The translations under genes and the position numbers were made by a program. The notes beneath the pieces were generated by a model. It did not search any database. It worked only from the letters and a program-made list of their open reading frames with translations, and was not told where the DNA came from. A DNA stretch of 64,000 nt from Candidatus Heimdallarchaeota archaeon (lineage in GTDB: Archaea > Asgardarchaeota > Heimdallarchaeia > Heimdallarchaeales > Kariarchaeaceae): NCBI GenBank assembly GCA_015522385.1, contig WAMJ01000173.1, positions 29,472 through 93,471 on the forward strand, read 5' to 3'. Each line of letters opens with the position of its first letter. Position 1 is the first letter of the stretch. Below, piece after piece: positions 1-8,657 of the stretch.

Positions 1-680
1 TGGGTGTGATGTTCGAATACTCGGAATTTCCCCCGTGGGCCACACTGAGGCAACATCTCAGATTCGTTGGACAACTTAGGGGTATGAAACCGTCAAAGGC
101 TGAGGAGGAGGGTATTGACATTCTCCACACCTTTGGCATTGGTGACAAAGTCGATGAGAAGTTCCAGAATCTGTCTGCAGGGATGAAGCAGAAATTCGGG
201 ATCGCTCAGGCTCTGATAGGGTCTCCCAAGTACGTCATTCTGGACGAACCTACTGCGAACCTTGACGTCGGTGCCAGAATCCTCGCACTTGAGTATATCC
301 AGGACTTGGCCTATGAGAAGGACATGAGATTCGTAATTCTGAGCCACATTCTGCATGACCTTGAGAAGGTATGTGATGAGATAGCCATCATTGACGACGG
401 TGATCTAATCCACCAGTCATCGATGAGTGAAATCATGGATACTTATATCGTCAAGGAATACTCTATTCGTCTCAAGGACTCGGAGTCGTGTGACGAGGTT
501 GAAAAGCTCGTTTCCAGTAGGGGAATGAAGACCAGCAGGAGGGGACTCACTTTGAAGGTGACAGTTCAAAATTCCGATGAACTAGACTTACTCAGGTCAC
601 TGGTACCGTCACAACTAACCCCCGTAAGGAGTGTCCTCGAGCAGTTATTCATCGACAGTGTGGGAGTTGATCTAGATTAA
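1..680 (+). CDS. ABC transporter ATP-binding protein, 5' end missing
   Basis: Nucleotide-binding subunit of an ABC-2-type exporter; the window edge removes the Walker A region, so the frame is open to the first base. What remains starts at the Q-loop region (GVMFEYSEFPP, with Glu where Gln is usual), then the signature LSAGMKQK, Walker B YVILDEPTANLD and the switch His in VILSH. About 85 residues follow the ATPase core, as in many ABC-2 ATPases with a C-terminal regulatory tail. The next gene starts 4 bases after the stop and encodes a membrane protein, so the two probably form one exporter. The substrate is unknown. Confidence 0.9.
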   Translation, partial: GVMFEYSEFPPWATLRQHLRFVGQLRGMKPSKAEEEGIDILHTFGIGDKVDEKFQNLSAGMKQKFGIAQALIGSPKYVILDEPTANLDVGARILALEYIQDLAYEKDMRFVILSHILHDLEKVCDEIAIIDDGDLIHQSSMSEIMDTYIVKEYSIRLKDSESCDEVEKLVSSRGMKTSRRGLTLKVTVQNSDELDLLRSLVPSQLTPVRSVLEQLFIDSVGVDLD

Positions 681-684
681 TTTA

Positions 685-1830
685 ATGCAGAGAGTCTCGA
701 TATCATTTGTCCTTGTTCTCCTTTCTTGGGGACTAATAGTGAGCACCATTGACATTCGATGGAATACTACTGGTACTATAGATGACCCCAACTGGTCTGA
801 GAGCGAGTCCATCCCAACTTACGTTGGTGCTAGACTCAAGGGATATATCATCGCGAACTATTCGTTCTCCTTGAACATAACCCTCCTAAATGACGGATCT
901 CCAAGAGAACTTCTCTTCGAAATTAATCAGAAAGCGTCTCCCTCAAATCCGAAGTCGAAGGCCAGAGCCGATATCGATATCGAGGTACCTCGTGGTGGCG
1001 TTGTCCTCATGGAGGTCAAGAGCTTGGCCAACCCTGATCTCATCATCGGCAATTATATAATATATTTTTCACTCTCGATTGGAATGACCAAATCATTCAG
1101 CACTTTCCTCCCTTTCCTCCTATCTGGAATTCTCGTGGTTGCACTGTCCTCAATCTACCAGAGAGAGCCAAATCTTGAACAGTACATTAGCTGGTCACCA
1201 GATGCAGATATCCTGGAGATTGGAGTTATTGTTCTCCTTTCCCTTTTGATTTTTACCCCTAAGGGTATACAGGCTCTATCAGAACCTCTTCAACTCGACC
1301 TTCTTGCTTCAAAGATTCATGCAGTCATTTGGTGGTTGGTGATTATTGTATTTTCTTGGATATATTTTACTACCAATGTACGGAAAGTCCAGTATCTCTG
1401 GACCTATCCTGAAGGGAAGGAACTCACATTTAAGTGGAGACTTATCGAAGCAATAAAACGGATCTGGACAGCTCTCATTCATGTCTATATCACGTACTAT
1501 GCAATTGTCTATTACTATCTAGCAGGAAATGACCTCTATTTTTCACGAATATCTGATATCTTGTTGGCTTTATCTATGAACGGTTTAATAGTTAGTTTGT
1601 ACTTGATGGTTATCGGTTCACTGATGATGTTTTCAAATACAGTCATCACCCAATTGTTGTCCATCTCATCTGCATACCTTACCTTTGAAGAGCTGAACCT
1701 CATTCCGTTCAGAATAAGTAATCTTCTCAATCTCTACTTGGATCCAGTAATATTTATACTGCTTCTGGGTATTGACATTGTGTTAGTTTTCGTTCTACGT
1801 AGACTGTACGTACATTTGGAGGTCAACTAG
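685..1830 (+). CDS. Membrane protein, probable ABC-2 exporter permease subunit 1
   Basis: 381 residues, no family recognised. An N-terminal hydrophobic segment (about residues 5-22) is followed by about 110 residues of likely extracytosolic, beta-rich sequence with several N-glycosylation sequons (NTT, NYS, NIT). Roughly seven further transmembrane segments then run from about residue 135 to the C-terminus. It lies 4 bases after the ABC ATPase and directly abuts a second protein of the same architecture, so I infer an exporter with two different membrane halves. It lacks an obvious ABC-2 permease motif; the role rests on context. Confidence 0.75.
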   Translation: MQRVSISFVLVLLSWGLIVSTIDIRWNTTGTIDDPNWSESESIPTYVGARLKGYIIANYSFSLNITLLNDGSPRELLFEINQKASPSNPKSKARADIDIEVPRGGVVLMEVKSLANPDLIIGNYIIYFSLSIGMTKSFSTFLPFLLSGILVVALSSIYQREPNLEQYISWSPDADILEIGVIVLLSLLIFTPKGIQALSEPLQLDLLASKIHAVIWWLVIIVFSWIYFTTNVRKVQYLWTYPEGKELTFKWRLIEAIKRIWTALIHVYITYYAIVYYYLAGNDLYFSRISDILLALSMNGLIVSLYLMVIGSLMMFSNTVITQLLSISSAYLTFEELNLIPFRISNLLNLYLDPVIFILLLGIDIVLVFVLRRLYVHLEVN

Positions 1831-3132
1831 ATGAAATTCAAGCACCGTTTCCGAATCAACTCACTATCTCTTATCCTAGTGATTACTGGTACGATATATC
1901 TTGGGATTACTGGGATCCCTTCAGAGAAGGTTGTCTTTGTGGATCAATCCGTTCCCACCAGTACTCAGGACAACTCTATTAGTCACTACTACACATACAC
2001 CATATTTCCGGGTGAGACGGTTTATATCAAACTTAGGGGCACTGATATCAATTTATCTGTGATTATTTCCTTTATGGAGACTGTCTCCCCTGAACGTGAA
2101 CATACAAATACCACATACCACTACTATGATGGACAGTTACTCATTATTGAGACTAATAAGTACTTCGAGAAGGGGGGAAAGGTGGATATACGTTTAACTA
2201 CAGATATCCCCTCCGAAGTGTATTTAATGGTACATACTCAGGGTTCAATGGACAACCAGATTATTCAATTCGGTCTCTCTCTCCTATCTATCACAATCGG
2301 TGTCATTCTCGAGTTGGTCAGGAGAAAGTTCCATCCAAAGTATATTGAGGATGAGACTCGATCTATTTTACCAATCCTATTCCTTGTCCCTCTCTACGTA
2401 CTTTTCAATTTTTTGAAAAGACATGGATCAGATCTCTCATACTCATACCGGTCAAGTACTTATTTCCGTGACTTGCACATCCAAGAAGTCGCTATAAAGA
2501 TCATAACTGATGAGTTTGCCATTATCTTATTCTACGTCCTCGTGTTCCTTGCAATCAACAGGTACATCAGCTCTCGAAGAACGATGGCATACAAGGTCTA
2601 TCCAATCAACCACATATCTCAGTATTTTGTCAGATTCGGGATATGGTCCGCAATCTCCCTCCTCCCATTGATCTTCATGTTTGTGAACAGTGTGTTCTCT
2701 AGGCAAGCCCGGTACCCATATCCCGATATTTTCGATGATGTCTATTTACCTGGTCTGCTGCTCATAGTGCTCACGACGGTCAATATCGTTCTTCTGCACA
2801 TGGATGTCCTTGATCTCCTCGGGAGGTTCAGGTTCAGCATACTTCTTGTGCCGATGATAATGATGCTGTCGCTCTGGGAAGTTCTTCCCCCTATTCCGAT
2901 CTTTGAGTACTTGCACAACGTGGACAAGAGTGCGAGGCATATTCAGGTCCCTGTGGATTCCCTGTTTACCCAACAACTGACCTATACTCTGGTTCTGCTA
3001 GTAGTCGGTGTGCTTAATCGGTTGAGAAGTGATTTTGACACCCTCCCCCTGCTCATTGATACATCTAAAATTGTATCTTTAGTCAATAGAGTAAGAGATA
3101 GGCTAGTGTCCCTACTACGAAGGGGAGAATGA
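1831..3132 (+). CDS. Membrane protein, probable ABC-2 exporter permease subunit 2
   Basis: 433 residues. The ATG follows the previous stop codon with no gap, so the two are co-translated. Architecture matches its neighbour: an N-terminal hydrophobic segment (about 11-26), an extracytosolic domain of about 120 residues with a glycosylation sequon (NTT), then about seven transmembrane helices. The shared layout suggests an old duplication, though the sequences have diverged. The last 50 bases overlap the 3' end of the convergent lipid-kinase-like gene. No family recognised. Confidence 0.75.
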   Translation: MKFKHRFRINSLSLILVITGTIYLGITGIPSEKVVFVDQSVPTSTQDNSISHYYTYTIFPGETVYIKLRGTDINLSVIISFMETVSPEREHTNTTYHYYDGQLLIIETNKYFEKGGKVDIRLTTDIPSEVYLMVHTQGSMDNQIIQFGLSLLSITIGVILELVRRKFHPKYIEDETRSILPILFLVPLYVLFNFLKRHGSDLSYSYRSSTYFRDLHIQEVAIKIITDEFAIILFYVLVFLAINRYISSRRTMAYKVYPINHISQYFVRFGIWSAISLLPLIFMFVNSVFSRQARYPYPDIFDDVYLPGLLLIVLTTVNIVLLHMDVLDLLGRFRFSILLVPMIMMLSLWEVLPPIPIFEYLHNVDKSARHIQVPVDSLFTQQLTYTLVLLVVGVLNRLRSDFDTLPLLIDTSKIVSLVNRVRDRLVSLLRRGE

Positions 3133-3790
3133 CGTTATCCAGGAACAGCCAGCTCGCCATCTCTATTACCATTGTGAGAAAAGCGAGCAGTAGGAGTATC
3201 ACGATGACATTTATGTTGACCTGGTAGGTGAATAGTGCTCCCGTGATGAATGAGATGAAGCTGCCTAGGAAGACTGCGAGACTTCCCTCCACCGACTTCT
3301 CTGAGAATACCCTGAACTTGTGCCTGCCGAAGGGTCTCCCGACGACCTCCCCGAGTCCATCGCCAATGGACATGGAGAATATCCCACAGATCACCACGAT
3401 GGGGTAATCCCATCCGAGCAGGGAGAGGAACCCGTAGTACAGGACACTGGTTGAGGTGGTCACGGCAATATTCGTTACCATCAGCCACTTGTGCTCCCCC
3501 TCCCGCATGGTCATTTCGGTTGAGCGTTGTAGAAGTCTCACTGGTGTCAATGAGAGAGCGAGTCCGATGAGCAGGGACATGATGAGGATGTAGAATATTG
3601 CCCAGAAGTTCTGCGAGAGTAGCATGTAGATCGCGGCCAAGGTATTGCCCAAGATATGGCTGAACTTCCGCGCACCCCATGAAGGCACGCCCCTTTCCCT
3701 CAGCTTGACTGTGAGCAGGACGATGATCACGGGACCCCAGCTCCACAAGAAATACAGCTGGAGATCGGTTACCGTCAGAGGCTCGAACAT
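3083..3790 (-). CDS. Dolichol kinase / phytol kinase-like membrane protein
   Basis: 235 residues with about seven transmembrane helices. It carries the hallmark of the polyprenol/phytol kinase (SEC59/VTE5) superfamily, related to CDP-diglyceride synthetases: RKFSH at 41-45, GDGLGEVVGRPFGRHKF at 143-159 and EKSVEGSLA at 164-172. The family uses CTP (or another NTP) to phosphorylate isoprenoid alcohols at the membrane; in archaea likely roles are dolichol phosphate for glycosylation or salvage of geranylgeraniol for lipids. The exact substrate cannot be read from sequence. Its 3' end overlaps the convergent exporter gene by 50 bases. Confidence 0.8.
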   Translation of the reverse strand: MFEPLTVTDLQLYFLWSWGPVIIVLLTVKLRERGVPSWGARKFSHILGNTLAAIYMLLSQNFWAIFYILIMSLLIGLALSLTPVRLLQRSTEMTMREGEHKWLMVTNIAVTTSTSVLYYGFLSLLGWDYPIVVICGIFSMSIGDGLGEVVGRPFGRHKFRVFSEKSVEGSLAVFLGSFISFITGALFTYQVNINVIVILLLLAFLTMVIEMASWLFLDNVILPFVVGTLAYLLLY

Positions 3791-3935
3791 ATCCTAGGTA
3801 GAAATGTGTACCCAATAAAGACTTCGGCATCGGGTCATGTGTTCATTCATGCTGGACACTCGGATGGTCCGGACAGTACATGTGAGGAATCTGGGTGCAT
3901 ATTTCGAGCCTAGGAAATTAGTTTGCTCATCGACC

Positions 3936-4796
3936 TCATTTCAGGAGTTTCCGTAATTCCTCTTTCTTCTCATTGGACAGTGCTTTGACAAGATCTTCTG
4001 GTGCGACTTCTTTGAGCACATTCTCCAGACCGGCCTCATCGATGACTTTCTCTACACCGACTGCATCGATGACTTTCTCCAGACCGACTGCATCGATGAC
4101 TTTCTCCAGACCGACTGCATCGATGACTTTCTCTACACCGACCGCGCCGACGACTTTCTCCAGACCGACTGCATCGATGACTTTCTCTAACCCCACCTCA
4201 TTAACCACCCGCGAGATACCCAGTGCTTCCACGGACTCTTTTATGGTGAATCCTTTCCTATTAAGTACTTCCATTGCCTTCTTGTCCTTTCCTACTACTT
4301 CTTTAAATAACATATGTGCTATGGTTAACATAAAGTTATCGCTCATCGTGACTGCGATTTTGAGGAATTCCTCTATCCTCGAAGTTACAAACAGCCCAAG
4401 AAAGTAGTTATGGGATGTCAATTCAATCTCCCTACTCAGGATGATTAGGACTGAGTTGAAAGTGGTGGTTCTGATTCTATAAACTCCTCTCTCCAATCTC
4501 TCTGGGTTGTACTTCTTCTCAATAAGATTTGGTATCGATCTATTTCCAGATATAATGAAAACTGCGGACAACTCCATCGGGTCAATTTTTACCCCCGAGG
4601 TTCTGGTTCCCATGTACCCATGGTTCTCAGCAAGGTAATAGTGGAGTTTTGCAATAGTTGCAAAAAAATCTCCTGACGCGAAGAAGTCCGTTTCGCTCTT
4701 AAACTCCCCCACGACCTCTGGCGTGAAATATTTAAATGGAGAATACAATATCAGTTCATCGTCTGTAAAGCCTGAGATCAGAAAGTCAATCCTCAT
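3936..4796 (-). CDS. PD-(D/E)XK-like protein with nonapeptide-repeat tail
   Basis: From the first ATG this encodes 286 residues. D4 in RIDFLI and E31-x-K33 in GEFKS fit a PD-(D/E)XK nuclease-fold core, as in Rpn-like or uncharacterised restriction-like families; residues 40-165 are mostly helical. Residues 192-272 are nine copies of a 9-residue unit (consensus VGLEKVIDA). The open frame continues 44 codons upstream of this ATG to a stop at 4929-4931 and reads like protein (for example YLARYGVKVHSE just before the catalytic Asp), but holds no ATG, GTG or TTG. A TATA-like AAATATTTTT lies near 4923-4932, so a leaderless ATT start near 4898 is possible. Nuclease activity is inference. Confidence 0.7.
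   Translation of the reverse strand: MRIDFLISGFTDDELILYSPFKYFTPEVVGEFKSETDFFASGDFFATIAKLHYYLAENHGYMGTRTSGVKIDPMELSAVFIISGNRSIPNLIEKKYNPERLERGVYRIRTTTFNSVLIILSREIELTSHNYFLGLFVTSRIEEFLKIAVTMSDNFMLTIAHMLFKEVVGKDKKAMEVLNRKGFTIKESVEALGISRVVNEVGLEKVIDAVGLEKVVGAVGVEKVIDAVGLEKVIDAVGLEKVIDAVGVEKVIDEAGLENVLKEVAPEDLVKALSNEKKEELRKLLK
3981..4223 (-). repeat. 27-bp coding tandem repeat (nine units)
   Basis: In-frame repeat at the 3' end of the PD-(D/E)XK-like gene. Each 27-base unit encodes nine residues, consensus VGLEKVIDA. The central six units are nearly identical, with codon-level identity such as GACTGCATCGATGACTTTCT on the plus strand; the outer three have drifted. Such repeats change copy number by slippage. 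The protein pattern suggests a solenoid or amphipathic helical stack. Confidence 0.92.
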
Positions 4797-4958
4797 ATTG
4801 GCTGATGGGACTTCGGTTTCTGAGTGAACCTTGACTCCGTACCTTGCGAGATAACTGGCAAAAATGTTCTTGAAATAAGCTTCTTTCCTCTGAATAATTC
4901 TATGGGTGGAAGAAAGCTTGAAAAATATTTAGGGGATTATTATGACCAAATCGCAAAC

Positions 4959-5864
4959 TCAGAGTGTAAGATTTGTCTGCTCAATGTTCATCATCCGGAA
5001 GAAGAGTACCTGCTCATTGATCTCAAGATCATTGATGAGCAAGAGACACGACTTGATCCCGTTGCCAACCATCTCGGACTCGGTCTCCCAGTAGACTACC
5101 TCGAGGATTATGTTGTCACTCGTAACGTCATGGGACTTCCCTTCGGGGTCTATCCACGTACCTCTCCCCCCGATCTCGGTGACTGCGCGCATGAAGGGGA
5201 GGAGCGCTGCAACCTTCTTCCTCGGGACGGTGATGGACAGGAGCTCGGTCTGTATCCTCGGGATACTCACGTTGGTCTCCTCGTCGCCATAGAGCAACGC
5301 GAAGAGTAGGAGCCTCGCCTTGTTGAGGAGATCCTCTCCCTTCCTTGTCCGCTTCTTCTTCGGGATAAGTCCCTTGCCCTTCCTGGGTGGTGAGTCGAGG
5401 TAACCTTCCTGCTCCAGCCGCTCCCGGTCAAATGAGTTGAACTCCTGGATGGTCTCGATGAGCGAGTCAAGGGACACAGGGTACTTCTCAATCTCCATCA
5501 GCATCCTCTTCTGCTCCCTCCGAACCTCGTTGAGCTTCACCTTTCTACCGAGGTTGATCTCCTTCCTGTTCCATGTCTGATTCGCAGCGACAGCGAGGAA
5601 GGTAAGAAATCCCAACGAGACATGGGTCATGAGCTGGTCGAGCATAAGCTGGTCGAGGTAGATGAAACCCGCTGTGACCGCTGTTCCGACAAGATAGGGA
5701 GCCAGCCAGAACCCTCCCTTGTACCCCTCCCTCATGTAGGAGAAGGAGGTGAAGGCGAGGATTGCAGAGACTGCTCCCCAGAACATCTGAGCAGGGAAGT
5801 ACTGGTAGGTTACCCCGGCGATTACAGCTGGAATGGTGTACTGGAGTAGGCGATGTAATACCAT
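4959..5864 (-). CDS. Unknown protein with N-terminal membrane domain and basic cytosolic region
   Basis: 301 residues from the ATG at 5864, preferred because GGGGAAGAG lies just upstream; an in-frame TTG at 5924 would add 20 residues. Residues about 5-105 form three or four transmembrane helices (IPAVIAGVTYQYFP, AVSAILAFTSF, and more). A long soluble part follows, with a Lys/Arg-rich stretch (GLIPKKKRTRKGE) and a C-terminal alpha/beta region rich in hydrophobic strands. It is the last gene of a probable three-gene operon with the next two upstream genes. No family recognised. Confidence 0.7.
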   Translation of the reverse strand: MVLHRLLQYTIPAVIAGVTYQYFPAQMFWGAVSAILAFTSFSYMREGYKGGFWLAPYLVGTAVTAGFIYLDQLMLDQLMTHVSLGFLTFLAVAANQTWNRKEINLGRKVKLNEVRREQKRMLMEIEKYPVSLDSLIETIQEFNSFDRERLEQEGYLDSPPRKGKGLIPKKKRTRKGEDLLNKARLLLFALLYGDEETNVSIPRIQTELLSITVPRKKVAALLPFMRAVTEIGGRGTWIDPEGKSHDVTSDNIILEVVYWETESEMVGNGIKSCLLLINDLEINEQVLFFRMMNIEQTNLTL

Positions 5865-5925
5865 CTCTTCCCCATCCTGCTGCGGGTTGAAATAGTTGGC
5901 CCCAACGGGGTGGCTCGGTGACAAG

Positions 5926-7938
5926 TCACCTCGAGTACTTGTTGCTAAAGTAGAAGTAGAGGTAGATCAGGGGTATCTGGAGCACGATGATGACTGGAAG
6001 GGAGTCCCTGAACTTGAGGATGAGGTCGTCTATACCGACGAACTGGTTCATCGTCAGGATAGCACCAACGAGGATAGTTCCGAGACCCGCGAGGTTTTTC
6101 AAGAACTCGAACTGGTCGTTCGTCATCCCGAGGACGGTGGTCTCGAGAACGTTGTACCTCACTGTCTGGAAGTGAATCACCTCCGTCTCATGGAAATCTA
6201 TGTACTTCCCGTCCTTGTTGAAGAGCGGGTAGACCGCGAAGAGCATGTTCTGCACTCCAGCTTCGAGCGGAGTGACGGCGATCTTGAAGGTGGCCTCCTG
6301 GCCCTTGCCAAGTTTCAGCTCCACGACCTCGGGTGAGATAAAGTCACTGGATTTGAAGACCACCCTTATGCCATCCTTCCTCAGGGTGTTCCTGACTGAG
6401 ACGGTCACCTCGTTCGTCTCTCCCATCTTGAACGGTCGAGCGGGGATGAAGGACTGGAGGACGTGCTCTGAGGCCTCCCCCACGGTCACACTCTCGCCGC
6501 TGTCCGGATTGAGCACCCCCTCACTCAGGACTGCGATCACCAGTGCGGCCAAGGCAATTTCTGGTAGCAGAAAGTCCCTGTCGGGGAGGATACCTTGGTT
6601 ATCAGTGAATATAGAGAGGTATCCCTCGTACAGCAGCACAAGGGTGATCGAAGCAACCAGTATCCTGAGGAGAAAAATGACCACTCCGTACCCTCTGCTT
6701 ACCACCGCACCCTTCAGATCTCCTCCTTCGCTTACACGGTAGGATCGGTGGTCACTGGTCAGAGCAAGGTCAAGCTCGCTGAACTCCTTCATCCTTCTCC
6801 TGAATCTCCTGAGGTTCCAGACCGCGTATATGACGATGACGAGCAGCTCGGTCAGGACAACCGTCGAGATGAGGATGACGTTCTGCGAGTCAAAGGTGAA
6901 TGTCCTGTTCAGGGACTCCATGACATTGCTCCAGAGGACGGATATCACGAAGACGAGGACGTTGACGCTACTGAATCCAGCGAGGGAGTCCTGCTTGTAG
7001 ACCACGGTGCTGGTTGCGGTGATGTTAGCGACCGTGGACTTCTTGCTCCTCTTCCCGTTGACATGCAGTCTCATCCTGATGTCCCGGTGCTGTTTGGGCA
7101 TAACATAGAAGGTCTGGACGAACTTCTCCCCCGGGTTCAGCCGGTTACTCCTGTCTATTTGTGGAAAGAGCAGAGCGTCCGAGACCAGCTCGAACCTGTA
7201 CGTCTCTGGGGTCTTTGTCGAGTTTCTCACCTCCACATTTAGACGGCTCCACTCCCCTACCCACAGTGAATGCTCAGGCAATTCGATCTTCGAGACCTTC
7301 ACCCCCTTCTCGATGTACTCAACCTGCAGTTCCCTGTTCTTCTCGTCCTGTCCTCTAAACCTCCTCTCTTGGAATGCATTGAAGAACTTGTAGACGAGCA
7401 GGGAGAGCCCCATCATCACGGCGAGCACCACCGAGTTGTAGAAGAAGATAGCCTCAAACACCGTCTTTGCAACAGCCACTGGCAATCCGCTGTATAGGTA
7501 GAGAATCCCGTATCCGATCAATCCACCCGTAACGAGGGCTAGCCCTATGATCGAGGCCATGGTGTACGCAGGGATGAGCCTGAGCCTAACGACCTTCTCC
7601 TCCGTACCCCTCGCCTTGCGGGCGAACCACCCAGAGAGGTACGCCCCAACGAAATTGGACACCGAGCCGAGAACCCTGTCAAAGGTCAGGGTATCCAGCT
7701 GTCCCGTCACCACATCGTAGGTGTCGATTAGGAGGTTGCCAACACCCGCTGTCAGACCGCCTGCCAAGGGGCCGTAGACGATGGACGCGAGGGCTGGTAT
7801 AAAGATCCCCAGTCTGAACTCTGCCGCTCCCGTATCCGGTAGGACAGTGAGGCTTCTAGCTGATATTGAGATCGTGGCGTACAGGAACGAGAGGAAAATG
7901 GCCACATTGTGGTTGCTACTGTTTGACTGGACTGGCAC
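5926..7938 (-). CDS. Membrane protein: ECF-S-like N-terminus plus two Ig-like domains
   Basis: 670 residues from a GTG with a TATA-like GTTATATCC about 29 bases upstream. Residues 1-200 have about six transmembrane helices and resemble the substrate-binding S component of ECF vitamin transporters (FRLGIFIPALASIVYGPLAG followed by GNLLIDTYD). A soluble beta-rich domain (about 220-310) resembling Ig-like/CARDB folds follows, then two helices, a charged cytosolic stretch, two more helices, a second Ig-like domain (about 500-605) and two C-terminal helices. I know no named family with this order. No ECF ATPase or T component is adjacent, so transport is uncertain; sensing or scaffolding is equally possible. 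Confidence 0.75.
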   Translation of the reverse strand: MPVQSNSSNHNVAIFLSFLYATISISARSLTVLPDTGAAEFRLGIFIPALASIVYGPLAGGLTAGVGNLLIDTYDVVTGQLDTLTFDRVLGSVSNFVGAYLSGWFARKARGTEEKVVRLRLIPAYTMASIIGLALVTGGLIGYGILYLYSGLPVAVAKTVFEAIFFYNSVVLAVMMGLSLLVYKFFNAFQERRFRGQDEKNRELQVEYIEKGVKVSKIELPEHSLWVGEWSRLNVEVRNSTKTPETYRFELVSDALLFPQIDRSNRLNPGEKFVQTFYVMPKQHRDIRMRLHVNGKRSKKSTVANITATSTVVYKQDSLAGFSSVNVLVFVISVLWSNVMESLNRTFTFDSQNVILISTVVLTELLVIVIYAVWNLRRFRRRMKEFSELDLALTSDHRSYRVSEGGDLKGAVVSRGYGVVIFLLRILVASITLVLLYEGYLSIFTDNQGILPDRDFLLPEIALAALVIAVLSEGVLNPDSGESVTVGEASEHVLQSFIPARPFKMGETNEVTVSVRNTLRKDGIRVVFKSSDFISPEVVELKLGKGQEATFKIAVTPLEAGVQNMLFAVYPLFNKDGKYIDFHETEVIHFQTVRYNVLETTVLGMTNDQFEFLKNLAGLGTILVGAILTMNQFVGIDDLILKFRDSLPVIIVLQIPLIYLYFYFSNKYSR

Positions 7939-7963
7939 AAGATGGTGATGAAATACGGGGATA

Positions 7964-7972
7964 TAACCCTTC
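7964..7972 (-). promoter_or_regulatory. TATA-like promoter element for the ECF-S-like gene
   Basis: GTTATATCC on the minus strand, centred about 29 bases before the GTG at 7938, which suggests a leaderless or very short leader. Confidence 0.5.
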
Positions 7973-7994
7973 TTTGCGACTGACAGGGAAATGC

Positions 7995-8621
7995 TCAGGG
8001 ACTTACCTGCTTGAGGAGTGGTTCCTTCGACCTACCGTTCGTTCCCTGGAGGAAGTAGAAAACTTGTTGGAACTCTGGAAGAATCCTGAGCGGCTCCACG
8101 CCCTGCATGACCTCCTTCAGAGCTGGGGTGTATTTCTCCTTAATCATGATGGACAATCTACCAATAGCCCTCTTTATCCTCGTGGACTCGTTCTTGGAGA
8201 ATGCGATGACGAGGAAGTCACGGTGCACCTTGAAATTGATGTAGCCGTTGTCGAACTGCATAGACCTCGGCACGAGGGAGAAGTAGAAGAGACGCACCTG
8301 CATAAGCTGCGACTCCGACAGGTCCTTACGTATCATCTCGTGGTAGTCACGTGTTACACTCAGGACGAAGTAGGCGAGAACTAGTAGGTTGCAAATCGTC
8401 GCACTGCCCCAGAGGTCGACGTACTTCTCGAAGTCGTTGTCGAAAGCCACCACGACGGAGGCGTATCTCGTACCCACCATCGCAGCGTTGAGCATCATGA
8501 AAGTGACACGTTGCCGGGTGTCGGTCCGAGGTCTGATCAGCGACCTGAAGAACATGATGCTCGGATGTAAACTTCCCTTATTCACGATCCTCACAGAGCC
8601 GTGACTGACTAGTGGATTCAC
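7995..8621 (-). CDS. Unknown protein with two putative membrane segments
   Basis: 208 residues from a GTG at 8621; an internal ATG at residue 23 is an alternative start. Two hydrophobic segments (about 42-60 and 74-90) precede a soluble C-terminal part with mixed strands and helices (SLVPRSMQFDNGYINF onward). Same strand as the ECF-S-like gene and 57 bases upstream of it, with a promoter-like element in the gap. It follows etfB after 36 bases. No family recognised. Confidence 0.65.
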   Translation of the reverse strand: MNPLVSHGSVRIVNKGSLHPSIMFFRSLIRPRTDTRQRVTFMMLNAAMVGTRYASVVVAFDNDFEKYVDLWGSATICNLLVLAYFVLSVTRDYHEMIRKDLSESQLMQVRLFYFSLVPRSMQFDNGYINFKVHRDFLVIAFSKNESTRIKRAIGRLSIMIKEKYTPALKEVMQGVEPLRILPEFQQVFYFLQGTNGRSKEPLLKQVSP

Positions 8622-8657
8622 TACGATTGGGTGTTGAATGGTGAGCGAAATACGATC

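Noticed and set aside
3135..3830. 231-codon frame antisense/offset to the lipid-kinase-like gene
   Set aside because: It overlaps the true gene in another frame, and its translation lacks the hydrophobic pattern and motifs that the true frame shows.
3981..4223. CRISPR array
   Set aside because: The 27-base units are directly adjacent without spacers and keep one reading frame, so this is a coding repeat. No cas genes are nearby.
4824..5309. 161-codon plus-strand frame between the PD-(D/E)XK-like gene and its neighbour
   Set aside because: It lies opposite the 3' end of the minus-strand membrane protein gene, has a GTG start without supporting signals and no recognisable motif.
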